Positions 51,778 through 63,100 of a stretch of DNA of 64,000 nucleotides are shown here, piece by piece. Within the stretch, counting starts at the first letter, position 1, and each line of letters begins with the position of its first letter. Made by a program: the position numbers and the translations under genes. Under the pieces are notes generated by a model, which saw only the letters and a list, made by a program, of their open reading frames with translations, searched no databases and was not told the DNA's origin. This DNA comes from Gymnogyps californianus (lineage: Eukaryota > Chordata > Aves > Accipitriformes > Cathartidae), in contig NC_059478.1 in assembly GCF_018139145.2 (NCBI RefSeq), positions 28,427,001 through 28,491,000 of the forward strand. Reading direction: 5' to 3'.

Positions 51778-51797
51778 TCAATTGATATTAATATCAA
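51778..51797. repeat. Overlapping AT-rich palindromes
   Basis: ATCAATTGAT (51778-51787) overlaps the perfect 16-bp palindrome TTGATATTAATATCAA (51782-51797). It could be chance in AT-rich DNA or a dimeric binding site for a homeodomain-type factor. Confidence 0.85.
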
Positions 51798-54683
51798 CTC
51801 CCATAAGTGAAACAAGATGATCATAACTGCAAACATTTAACTGGCGAGTGTTTAACAACCCTGAAGCCTTGCTGTTTGAAGCATCTCTATTATAGCATAA
51901 AAAGCAAAAACACAATGCAAGAATTAATCACAATATATATTAAAAAGATAATTTAATCATCATTCTGCTCCTGCAGCCTTAAGTGAAGACTTCAGTTAAA
52001 CAACAATGTATAAACTACACATATAGCAGTTCCTCCCTTGCATGTAGCATTCAGTTTCTTTCCTTAAGGCAAGGTTCACAATACTTGTCTATCATTTGTG
52101 TATCCTCACCCTATACACCTTTCCTTGTGTTGTGCAGTTCCATGGAGCAATTATTTTGATTGGTTTTTCTTACATGTTCCTTTTTCTGCCCAGTATCATG
52201 GGTAGCAAGGGAAACACTCAGGCCTCATTCTTCAAACACATCTGAGATACTTCCATCATCTTTTTTTTTACTTTTAAGGCAAGGAGTTGAAGTCTAATGA
52301 ATTTCAGCATTTGCTGTAAATTGATTCCACTTAATTAGACAATATTTTCCCAAGCATTTGCTTTAGAAAGCATTTTGAAATTTGACTGTACACTTTATGT
52401 TTTTTCTAGCTTACACAGCTATACAGCACAGCAAAAATTATATTTGTATTGAAGATTGATAGTTTGGTCTATAAATTTTATATTATTGGTGACTAGATGT
52501 GTAAGTAGGTGAAAAAAGCCTGCTGTCACCAGATATTAATCAGTTCTGGATATTACCATTGACTTCAACGTTACTGTCAAAAGATGTGAAGCATCCCATA
52601 TGATAAACACTGTGGTGTCCAAATGCAGAGAAGGGGGTGAGGGCAGGAACAACAGCCTAATAAGAACTCTGTGATTAATAGGAATTAATAATTAATCCCA
52701 CCTTTTTAATCTTTGCTTTTAAACAGTTAAGCTGCCACTTAGAAGAGGCATATTGTCAGCAAAACCTAATTCTTTCTAATCCATGTGCTGCCTGTACGAC
52801 ATTCCTGTGCATTTTTCTCACACACAGTGAAATCAGTGGCAATGCCAAAGAGACAATATCTTGCTTAAGATAAAATCTGTGTTAAGCCTTTCACTCAAGT
52901 AAAATAACTCCTTAAGTATCCATGAAAACTTATGGCAAGCACTTTCAGACATTGGATGATCTCTTTCATTTTGACTTTAAAGCTGAAAATCTGGTCAACT
53001 TGTGATCTTCCACGTCAAAAATTGAAACAGAGCACCCATTAGCATTGCTCCAATGAGCTTTATCATTTGGATATGAAACCTCTCACCGATGTAACACCTT
53101 GCTAGTTAGTTTACTGCATTTGCAAAGGTAACATTCAGCTCTAATGCCTTTTTTCCATTGTTCTGATGGCCTTTTTTGATCTCATACTTCACTGAAAAAT
53201 TCTGTGATTTTAATCAATATGTAGTTAACAGCAAAATATTGTAAAAACATCTTCTCTGGCTATGTCAAAACTCCCTAGCATGCCATATGCAGTATCTACA
53301 GACTGACAACAAAAAACATGTCAAGTGCAACATCACTAAGCACTAGCCAGCTCTTATTTTAATAGTATTCATAAATGGTGGCTAATTTAAGTGCATTGTA
53401 TTGGACTGATAATGGAGTCTCAGTTATTGCTCATCTCTAGAAGCATCTATTGATATGTAAAGCAAAGACATTAGCCATGTAATTAGCCTGCAGCATAACT
53501 ATCATCCTTCACTCAATCATTCCAGTTCCAACTGCCCAAACAATAGTAACATTTCACAATGTTTTTACTTGAAATAGCTGGTGCCGTAATCATAGTGTGA
53601 ATTTCTTATGAAAAGCTCCCACAGATAGTGTACATCATGCTGGGAAAATGAGTTTAAGTACAAGAAACCGATTAAAACTCTAACAATCTCCTAAGGATAA
53701 TTTGTTAAAGGGGTTTTGCTACTTCGCGTTAGCTCTAAAAATAATCTAGTTCTTTATTAAAAGGTTCAGCACCTTAATAACTATTTAAGATGGTATAAGA
53801 ATAATCAATGTTTTTCTCTTTGTTGGCTACATATTTTTATTAAACATAAATGCATTTTTACTGTTAGTTTTAATAATATTTCCACATATTTCTATTTCAT
53901 TATTCACATAATTCTGTTCTGAAAGCAAAAAAATAATACACCTTAAGCAATTATTTGAAAGATCCCAGTTTATTTTAAGATGGAGTTTAAACTGAAAGAA
54001 CTTTTATGATGTTTCCTGCAATAGCAGAGCCCTAGATTCTGTGACTTGTGATTCCCATCTTCCTTTTGTCCTATGTTCTTGCATTTCTGAAGGTTATTTT
54101 CAAGACATATTAAGCTTTTCATGCTCTGTAACATATTCCTTAGATATTTTAATATATGTCTACAGTGTCAAAGACTGACTTTGAAGGTCACCCTTACTCA
54201 GGCTTAGACACAAGTCATCCCTCCTCATCTATGTCTTTATTGATATCTACAGAAAAACAGCCACATTGCTTCCTAGAAATGGTCTGCCTCAGGAAAGAGA
54301 AGCAAACTCGTTCCTGCTTCCCAATGCATTTCTAATTATGGGATCTTGCCCATACAGGGCAAGAAAGAATGGGCTAGGAGAAAAGTTTATCTCAGATCCT
54401 GAATTCAGCAAGTCTTCTGAGCTCAGAACAAGCTGTTACTAGGAGACAGTGCAGAGATTTTCAAGTTGAGTTGAGGAGTGCCAGCTCAAGAAGATTGTAA
54501 GGTCAGTCTTACATATATTCTTAGTCCCTTTAGTGTCTGAAACCTATAAATTAACAGTAATAAGTGTGTAACTGTTCAAAGAGACTCCAAGAATGACCTC
54601 ATGTATAAGATATAGCAAACTAAATACTGGTTGTCTATAAAGAGTGTCATTAGATGCAATCTGATACAGAAACACGTCACCAG
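51798..54683. other. Unique AT-rich noncoding DNA
   Basis: No repeat family is recognised, although one short phrase near 52555 (CCATTGACTTCAACG) recalls the old amniote repeats. Homeodomain-type TAAT motifs are frequent, for example around 52676-52698 (ATTAATAGGAATTAATAATT). That is expected in AT-rich DNA. Confidence 0.55.
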
Positions 54684-54736
54684 AAAAAAAAAGGGGGGGG
54701 GGGGGAGAGAGAGAGAAGGAGAGGGGGAGAGAGAGG
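54684..54736 (+). repeat. A9-G13 run joined to a GA microsatellite
   Basis: Nine A (54684-54692) are followed by 13 G (54693-54705) and then GAGAGA, GAAGGA, GAGGGGGA and GAGAGAG blocks to about 54736. The tract is purine-only on the plus strand. It is likely length-variable and error-prone in sequencing. Confidence 0.95.
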
Positions 54737-54965
54737 TCTTTGCCATGACCCTAGGAGTACAGTAGCAGGGAGCAACCCTCATTAATCTCAGTCAAAGAAA
54801 GACTGCTTTGTTATTTCTATTTCAGAAAGTGAGAGCGCCAATCTGTTGATGTTGCAGATGGCACAGGCTGCTTTGATGTGGCTGGAGCTCAGATTCCAGG
54901 AATGGTTAGTGCTACAAAATAGGCTGGACTTAATTTGTGTTTCCACAAAATATTAATTTTATTTT
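54737..54965. other. Unique noncoding DNA
   Basis: Nothing recognised. Confidence 0.55.
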
Positions 54966-55283
54966 TCAGCCGTCAGATGACAGAAGCATTTCATACTTAA
55001 GCAGAGAAACCATAAATTCTGATACTGTTTTTGCCAATCCTTGAAGGCTATTAGTGTGTCCTGTCTTAGTCTTCTTTGGAAATTTTTGAGTTTGACAAAT
55101 CTTTTTTTGGAAGTCATGACTTACGTATCTTAGTCTAAGTCCTTTCAACACGAGACGGCAGAACACTCCACAAAGGAGAAGCAGATAAATTGTGTCTGAA
55201 AGAACATGATTTTTCAAGACAATGCCACAGTCTAGTGGCTGAACCAAATTTACCAGTCCACTCTTGTATTCACTAAGCCACAC
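54966..55283 (-). other. Open frame with a weak pogo/Tigger transposase-like motif
   Basis: A 105-codon minus-strand frame. Residues 13-22 (LVQPLDCGIV, at 55218-55247) resemble the 'sLIQPLDQGVI' block near the last catalytic Asp of pogo/Tigger/jerky-type DDE transposases. The following residues (LKNHVLSDTIY) could correspond to the 'FKahY.r' stretch. The rest of the frame, including a leucine/cysteine-rich middle, shows no further similarity that I can see. No terminal inverted repeats were found nearby. It may be a decayed DNA transposon fragment or chance; I favour neither strongly. Confidence 0.22.
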
Positions 55284-57158
55284 TGTTTCCCAGTGCCTGA
55301 TTGCAGAAAAAAAAGATCTTCACTATAATTAGTGAATTAAAAATAAAACATACATCAGTTCTATTCAATTAGTGGAAAAATCTACAATCATTTTTATTCC
55401 AAATGGTATTCATATTTATAAAAGAGAAGACAAATTCAAAGTAGTATATCAGCTGCATTGGTAGCTCAACATCCACAGGAAAAAAGAACTTTGTTTTCTT
55501 CTTTAATTCATATTTAGCTATTACATGTTAAATGTATACTAAAAATCCTTTACCAAATCAGAATGAAGAATAGCTACCTTCAAGTTTTTACTGCGCTTTC
55601 ATGTTGGTAGTGGTCTAACCTACTCTTCTTCACTTCGGGGAAATAAAACATTGCAGCATGATGTGCTAACAAAAACAAAGCAACCAACCTGATTTCTCCC
55701 CCTCTCACCAACCTATCCTTAGAAGGTCATCCCTCCTCAGAAAGATGAATATTCTTACTTCACATGAATTTCAGGAAGACTGGAGAGCTTTAGGTACCTG
55801 GCATTTAAGTATCAGACTTAACATTTTCAACTTTTTTCCAGTCATATCACAAACATTATTCTTTGTATTCCACTTATTTATCTAAGAAAAGGTAAGGTAA
55901 AGTAAGGCTTAAAATTTTTTCTCTTCTAATATTAACGTTTTTTAGCATTTCATAAAAATTTTAAAATCTTTTTCTCAAACATCCTTAGTTGGGGAGAAAA
56001 TAATTGGAAAACTACTATAATTTGCAAGAAAAGTCTACATAAATTTACCTCAGCGTATTATGTAAAATGACTGAATACCTCAAAGCTTCACTGTTTGTTA
56101 GTTGGCAGGTTTCCAGTGCTATTCCAATAATTCCTATTCCAATAACAGTATAATAAATAATTTTGCTGAGCAAAGATGGAACTGAAGTTGTGAGCACTTT
56201 CATGAAAATATGATTATCTTAAAATTAAATATGAAATTTCAAACTGAACATATGAATAAGAGCTGCAAATACGATGTGACTGTCTAGTACTGTCCCTAAC
56301 AGTAATGGAAGTGAAATGACATGTATATTGTATTATCTTTCACTGTAGTTTGGAGCCCTGGTTTTACGGATAAGATGGCAAAACATCACAGGAAAATGTG
56401 AATGAATTAATCCAAATGATACTGCAGAAGGTACTTTCCAACCTAAGCCACAGGCTTTCTAATTAGAAAAAAACAGGCAATTGCACTTCTTAACTTGCCA
56501 GAGTCCCAAGACGAAGCAAGAGTATAGCTCTCAGTTGCTCAGAGGAACTTTCTGTACGCCCAAAACAGAAACGACCACTAAAGTACTGAGTGCTGGACCA
56601 GATCCATTTGTTTATTTAAGGGAGACAGCTGTTGCGATTTACATAAATTGTGCTTTATTGATCCACAGAGATTCTTATGGCAGCTTGCCTTCATCCAGAA
56701 AAAAAAAGGAATGCCTTGTCATCCTCCCCATGTCTTATAGGCAATGCTGCACCAGAAGAAATGTTGTGCAGGTTTTTGCATTAACTCAAAGTTGAGTTAA
56801 CTTTGCCCTAATCCAGGTTAGGGCAGTTTTGACTGGTGCGGTACCAACTAGCAATACTCGAGATTAGGTCTGGGTTTCATGTGGGAAAATACATCAGAAA
56901 TAGAGACTGGACAAAAAGCATGTTGTAGAGCATGTAAAACAGCAGGATAAAATGGGAAAATAAGAATATTTGTGCATGAGCTCAGTTTTCTGTCTCAGCA
57001 TTTTTTAAAAAGAGAAGAAGTACTAGATTTGTGGGGGACTGTGGTAAATATAGGTCTCTGAGGGCAAGTGGCAAAGCATAAGGGAAGGCCCTGAGGACCC
57101 AAGCTTTCATGTGAACTGCCACTTCAATATGTGTATTGTAGGAGACAGATAGGATAAA
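55284..57158. other. Unique noncoding DNA
   Basis: Two small adjacent hairpins lie at 56780-56825: TTAACTCA/TGAGTTAA, and GCCCTAA/TTAGGGC. A 104-codon plus frame at 56481-56795 has no recognised similarity. Confidence 0.6.
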
Positions 57159-57225
57159 TTACACAATGTTTGTACAGTGCTGCGAAAATTGTAAATGCTG
57201 TAACAGTGGTAAGTGTTATTATTAG
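57159..57225 (+). mobile_element. Possible SINE 3'-end remnant
   Basis: GTTTGTACAGTGCTGCGAAA, then AAATGCTGTAAC and AAGTGTTATTATTAGG, resembles the 'tttgtaaagcgctttgaaa...aatgctataagtgctaagtattattatta' end of MIR-like and related amniote SINEs. Only the 3' part is visible. Confidence 0.45.
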
Positions 57226-60200
57226 GTACCAAATATATGCAAAGAGCTCTGTAAGACAAAAAAAAAACCCAAACACCAGCTAACCTAGGTATTATAATTA
57301 AACATACCTACTTCTATCAGGTACTCAAACTTGTTTGCATGCCTATATGTCAGCCTCTGCATTAGCCATGGGCAACTACTGGGAAACAGCAAGAGTAGAA
57401 AACGAAGAAAATAAAATGTCTATTGAGCCACAGGGTGTTGGGAAAAGAAGAAGGGGCACTGAAGTACTGCAGTATAATCCTCGGGCATAACAGTCTTAGT
57501 GCTCTGCCCACCCACTGACTGCACATAGCTGTGGGCTAAAACCCCAGCTCAGCCTAAATGTAGCCAATAGAAAATGACATTTACGACATCCTAAGGTTAG
57601 CCTAACATTAATTAAACCATCACAGTACTGCACTATTATCCTCTTTACTTATTTCTTTTGCGGATTTTACTTTTTTCTTGAGTAATAGTAATTTCCAATT
57701 AGAATTTCATAATAAATCTGAATGTCAGAACTCCCCAAGTATGAATGTCATCTTTGTTTAGAGGCTACAGGGAAGAATTGAAAGCCAAGATGTCCTTGAG
57801 CAGTAAAACGAGCTGAGATACTAATCTACCACAGGAATCTGAACGCAGCATTAGACCTCAATCTGGCTAAATCAGAATTGCTGCAAAACAGTGTTCCAGG
57901 ACTGACTGCTTCACTGAAAGCCATGCACTGCGTGTGGCAATGCTACGCTCTTGCAGCGCTGAGATTCCCAGTAGAAATTAGTACCAGGCAATTGCAAATA
58001 CAACACAATCAAACTCTCAAATGCTACATACAGTCTAAAGCTGTGCTCTTTCCCAACGATATTTTGCCAATGAGGATGTCCTTCTTCTACAATATCTTCT
58101 CTGATGCTTCAGGATCCTGTGAAAGTTTGGACTTGAGGCAACTCATATAAGTGTCTAAAAGTGGCTCACTGCTCTTTCTAAGGTTCTTGTGCAAATGACA
58201 CGTCTTTGTGGACAGGATGTAACTATGCCTTCCTAATCAATGACCAATTGCCTACATATTAACTTGCCTACAATAACTAGCTGCACTGAAAGATACTTTA
58301 GGTAGATGACCAAGTACTCCTTCATGCAAAACTTGCAGTAAGGAAACACGGATCCCATCATCCGGGTTCCTTTTGAGGCATTGTTATATCAGCTGTATGA
58401 TTATTCATGACTATCTATTGTTTGATACTATGCTTTCTTCCTGTATTTGTCTAAGAAAATTATGGTACTGATTATTAAGCAACAGATTTTTTTGCCAAAG
58501 GGCACACATAACAATAAAATACAAATTTTTTTTTCCAAATGTAATTGTTTCTGTTCAGAAGCAAGTGTTTATAAATATGTTGCCATGTGAACTGAATCTA
58601 GAAAGCTGCCCCTTCTACTTTTATCTCAGCCTTCAGGAAAAGTGAGAACTGGATTAAAGATTATTTTAAACCTTTCAGTAAACTTACTGGAAGTATTTTG
58701 AATATTTTCATATGGTTAAGTTTGTTCAATATTTTATAAGTATTACAGAGGTAGTGCTTTGTACTGAATGCCAAAGTTACACAATTAAAAAATGGTAGTA
58801 GAAGCATACTCTCAGAATTTATCAATATTGCTGCATACCATATAGGTAAGCCTACATTCACTACTCCAACATTTTACTCTGCCATCTTTCACTTGATGTA
58901 ATTTAATCCAGAAAAATAAAAAAATTAAATTGCTGAGATGTAATAAGGTAAAATCCTTAGTCATCTAACAAGAGAATCTGTCACTGCTGCACAATGTACA
59001 GATAAATTGTCAAGGTCAGAGGTGACAGAAAATTAAGAAATATACAAACACACAAAAAAAGCACTAAGTATACCTGAAAAGGCACAAAATAAATCACTTT
59101 GGCCTGCTGAGGTTAAGATTGAGCCACATACTTGTTTACATTTGGAATTGTATAGAGGAAGAGAATAGATGATGAGAGGAAGACATTGCTGGGATTTTTT
59201 TTTTCTTTTTTACTTATTTCTGCTTTTATTGCCTTTATCATATTTACTCTTTATGTCTTTGAGGACAGGTTGGATCTTGTGCACAGCAGCAGTCTGTATT
59301 CCACCTCAAAGGCTTTTACTCCATGACTCATTTATAACACCCATAGCTTTATTATCTGCATTGTCAGTTTCAAGCAACTCTTTAAGTTTTGGAATAGATA
59401 AGAAGTGAGGAATTGTTTCCAACAGTTTGGGCTCTGATACTTATCAGGATAAGGCAGATGGACAAAGTAGAAGTTACTCCAAATACAGACCTATGGGTTA
59501 AGCAAAACTTGTCTTTCCCATTATAATGAGACGTCTAGTCTGCAGAATAAAAGGGTTTCTGGACTAAGGAATCAATTTTTTGTTAAATGCTACTTACTGT
59601 CAGTGTCAAAGCTTGTTGCTTTGGAGAAAATCCCCCTTTTTTAAAAAAAAAAGATAGTTTTTGACATACAAAATTCTAGTCCCTCTTCAACTGATAAGAA
59701 AAGTCATAGCAATAAACACAATACACAATATTTATAACCTTGGGATGTCTGCAACTAAAGTGCAAGTAGAGGAGGCATAAAGAAATTTCGTATTTAAAAT
59801 AAGAGAAAACTAAAAGATGATAAACTGCACAAATGCAAGAAAAATTGTTTCTTTGCCCTATTAAAGTATTAGGTGGAGGAAATCTGTTAGCCCTTCTAAA
59901 ACATTTTCCTGTAAAAGAACATTTCTACTGACTAGAGATAATTATGTATGCAAATATGGCAGAATAATTAACAGTACAGAGTAGTAACGTGAGTGTGTAC
60001 AAAACTGCCCATTAAGATTCCACACACAGTCCTGATTACTTACATGGGAGAGATTCTTATAACTTGGAAAGTTCAACATAAGAGTTCTTTAGTAATAGAA
60101 ATTGTATAAAATACACAGTATTAAAATATTTCCTAAATTATTGTCACCATCTATAATGACAAAAGGCTTCAGAATTTTAAGTTTAACCTTTTACTGTTTG

Positions 60201-62296
60201 ATTTACAAACCCCCAAATATGTTTACTTATAAAGCTATTTATCTTTCTGTCAATCTTAAACTACGTGGTTTATGGTGCTGAAGTTTCACGGTTACTATTG
60301 TATTTCACTACTCAGGTATTTTGATACTCAATTGTATAAAAGAGTACTTTCAAACAGTTAAATCCCCAAAAGAAAACAGGATATGAGCCAAAATTTTTAA
60401 GTGAGATGAACCAAAGCCTGGAATACATCTGTGTTTACACATGGTCTGTTAGTCTGCAAATATATGTGGGCAACTGTGCACACCTAATTCCACAAATCTG
60501 AGTTTATAAATTCATTTACTTCACTCCCAGTTGACACTGTCAATGTATTCTTTAGTCTTTTTGCTGAAACAGGACCAAATGTGCCAACCACGATGGTGAC
60601 TTTCGAGGCTGCGAACACTTTCCATGAGAAACGGACTGATAAAACTGACTGACATTGCATATGGTAGAAAAATAGATGATACTTATGGTTATTTACTATT
60701 GATATGTTCAACATTTAAAAGAACAGTCTTGAGCCCACTGCCTGTCCCTTGAGCCATCTGGTCTCCCCATTATTAATTGTTCTAACCGACCTTCACAAGA
60801 GAAGAAAAATATTGTTGTATCTTCTTTTATCTTGTCTTATAATAGGAATCATGTTTCATAGTGTTGAAATAAATTACTTGCGCAGTGATCAAACATCTTA
60901 GCTTCGTTTCAGCATTTAATCACCCGTGAAAGCCGTTTATTGCTTCGTATACTCCAAAGTCATGAACATTATTTCCTAACTATTCTATGGAAAGTGTCTT
61001 TCATTTTTATTTTTCAATTATGTCTTAAATTCTTTCATTCTTCTAGCAGGCACTTTGGTGTAATCCTTCTGTATGAAAGACCTTTGTTTCTCTAATATTT
61101 ATTTCCTTTTAAAACGTTTTTACCTATTACATGGGAAAAGAAAAAGCAAACCTAAAATGGCTAAAGTAATACTAATTTCATTGAGACTACTTTATTTCCA
61201 TTCAATATATAAATTACAAAGCCTTAGAAAATAATAATAAAAAAATCAATACCTCACCAGACTACGGTTGTTCTAAAATCCATTATGTTTTCTAGGCTGC
61301 TCGTCAAAGCATCATTGCTATTTTAAAACAGTCCTGCATCAATTCTGCCTGAAATCCTCACCAAGTTTATTGATGTAACAGACAATCATTTAGTTTCACA
61401 CACCTCAGTATGGGTTGTGTAAAATATTTAGATTTTTATTTTGTGAGCTAGTTCAAAGTCAAACTGCCCTCTTAAATGCATAAGGTGAATCCACATCTTT
61501 ACTAATTGGAGAAAAAAAAAAACAATCTTCAAGCTTTTTGATAGCAAAACACACACACACAAAACAATTGCCATTCTATAAAGCTGGATTAAGAGAGGTA
61601 TAATGGAGAGACAACTTTTCTTGAAAACCCAGTCAATCAGTGTATACCATAATCAGGGAGTTTTGTATCGTATCCTACAAGGTGAACCAGGTGAAATTAA
61701 ACCAGGTGAAATAGGTGTAACAACTTACAGTGAAAGAGGAACTATCAAACTAAAGTCTGATCTAACATACTATTTTCATATAAGACTTTAGCATGAAAAA
61801 GTAGGAACAATGATATTTGCCAATACTCCAAACCCAAAGTTCATTGTCAATAAAGCATAGCATTGGAATAGAATTATTCCTATATGACATGAGCTTGAGA
61901 TAATGTGGAAAGTCACTTACTGTGAGATTCGCAGTTTCTCTCATATGATGGGGGAATCATCACTTGAAAACCACAAATAAAGGGGGAATATTTCTTTGTG
62001 TTAGTTGACCAGAAACTGAGTACCATTGATGCATAGAATATCTTCACATAAGACATGATCATGATCCTGAAGTATACCAACAGAAGTATTTCTAAGAAAA
62101 AAAGGCTGCTGAGATCCTCTTTGGAATATCGCACACAATCCTGTGCATTGACAGAATTTACCTTCCGAGAGGTTAATACAACAGCCTGGTTCATTTAGCC
62201 TGGTAAAGTAAAAAAGATAGCTATTTATTATGACTACTTAGGTAAGCTGGACATATAGAATGTGTGTTCACAGACTGCACAGAATGGCGGGAAGTG
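57226..62296. other. Unique noncoding DNA
   Basis: No gene recognised. The patch 57860-58150 is somewhat GC-richer with a 90-codon plus frame of no known similarity. A minus-strand frame at 60484-60714 contains VTIVVGTFGPVSAKRL (60553-60600), discussed as a weak retrotransposon-like peptide. A short AC run lies at 61549-61560. Confidence 0.5.
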
Positions 62297-62819
62297 AATA
62301 TTGTCCTCTACTTGGCACTCATTTGGAGTACTGTGCCTTGTTTGGGGCTTTCATTATACGGAGGAGACTGAAAACTGGAGAGAGACCAGCAGAGAGCCTA
62401 AGACAGTTTGGGGGAGCTGAAGCACTCAACATAGACAAGGCCAAGGGAACTAACTGGGTTTGCATACTGGAGAAGGGAAAGCTAAAGGGTGATGTAACTG
62501 AAGTCTTCCAATATCTAAAGGGGAAAGTATTGAGGAAGAAGAGCCAGGCTCTTTTTCGAGATACACAATGTAAGGATAAGATAAAACCATCACAGGTTGC
62601 ACCACCAAGGGAAATTCCAACCAGATATAAGGAAAAAAATCTCCAAAAATGAGAGTACTGAAGCACTAGTACAGGTGGACGTCCAGCTTTGGATGTCTTC
62701 AAAACTCTATGGGACATGGCCCTGAGCAACTTGACCCAACTTTTAAGTTACTCCTGTTTTGGGCAGGAAGCTGATCTAGGGATCTCCAGAGGAACCTAAC
62801 GTTTTCTATAATTCTGTTC
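62297..62819 (+). mobile_element. CR1 LINE fragment with 3' end
   Basis: ATTGTCCTCTACTTGGCACT and TTTGGAGTACTGTGCCTTGT match the CR1 'ctgcccctctactcggcact...ctggagtactgtgtcc' block. TAACTGAAGTCTTCCAATAT, CCAGATATAAGGAAAAAAAT and GGCCCTGAGCAACTTGACCC follow in CR1 order. It ends TTTTCTATAATTCTGTTC, a decayed tail repeat. Internal deletions relative to full CR1 are likely near 62390-62450. The paired open frames here (62260-62652 plus, 62319-62729 minus) come from the element and are not genes. Confidence 0.9.
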
Positions 62820-62917
62820 ATGTGTACACCACAGAAGTCATTATCAAGAACTACTTAAGAATATATTAGTTTAAACTGTTCATAATAAAGTTTTCAAAAG
62901 TCCTAATTTTCAAATAA
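62820..62917. other. Spacer between two LINE remnants
   Basis: AT-rich, no feature. Confidence 0.5.
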
Positions 62918-63100
62918 GTCAAGTTCTGGAACAGTCTTCCAACAAAAGTATTGCTGGCAAAAAAACCTAACCAGCTTTAAGATGAAGTTTCAAGACTTAT
63001 TGCCTCTACAAGATAAAGCTACCTGCAGTAATACAGGACTGGTACAGCTGAAACAATAGTTCCCTTTTACACTTTAATGTTCGATGTTCCTATGTTTCAT
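62918..63100 (+). mobile_element. Older L3/CR1-type LINE 3' end
   Basis: AAGTTCTGGAACAGTCTTCC (62920-62939), GGCAAAAAAACCTAACCAGC and TTTAAGATGAAGTTTCAAGA correspond to the 'ttctggaacagccttcca...gcaaaagacctatctggctttaagactaaactcgat' segment of the ancient L3/CR1-like LINEs of amniotes. AGGACTGG, then AGTTCCCTTTTACACTTTAA and TGTTCCTATGTTTCA, correspond to the end of that element ('ggactagatg...ggtcccttctgaccttaaagtctatga'). It is clearly more diverged than the CR1 fragment upstream. Confidence 0.72.

Noticed and set aside
61681..61720. Collagen-like GEPGEIKPGEIG reading
   Set aside because: It arises from a few imperfect GGTGAA repeats in a 62-codon frame. No further Gly-X-Y pattern exists.
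62319..62729. 136-codon minus and 130-codon plus open frames
   Set aside because: Both run through the CR1 fragment at 62297-62819.
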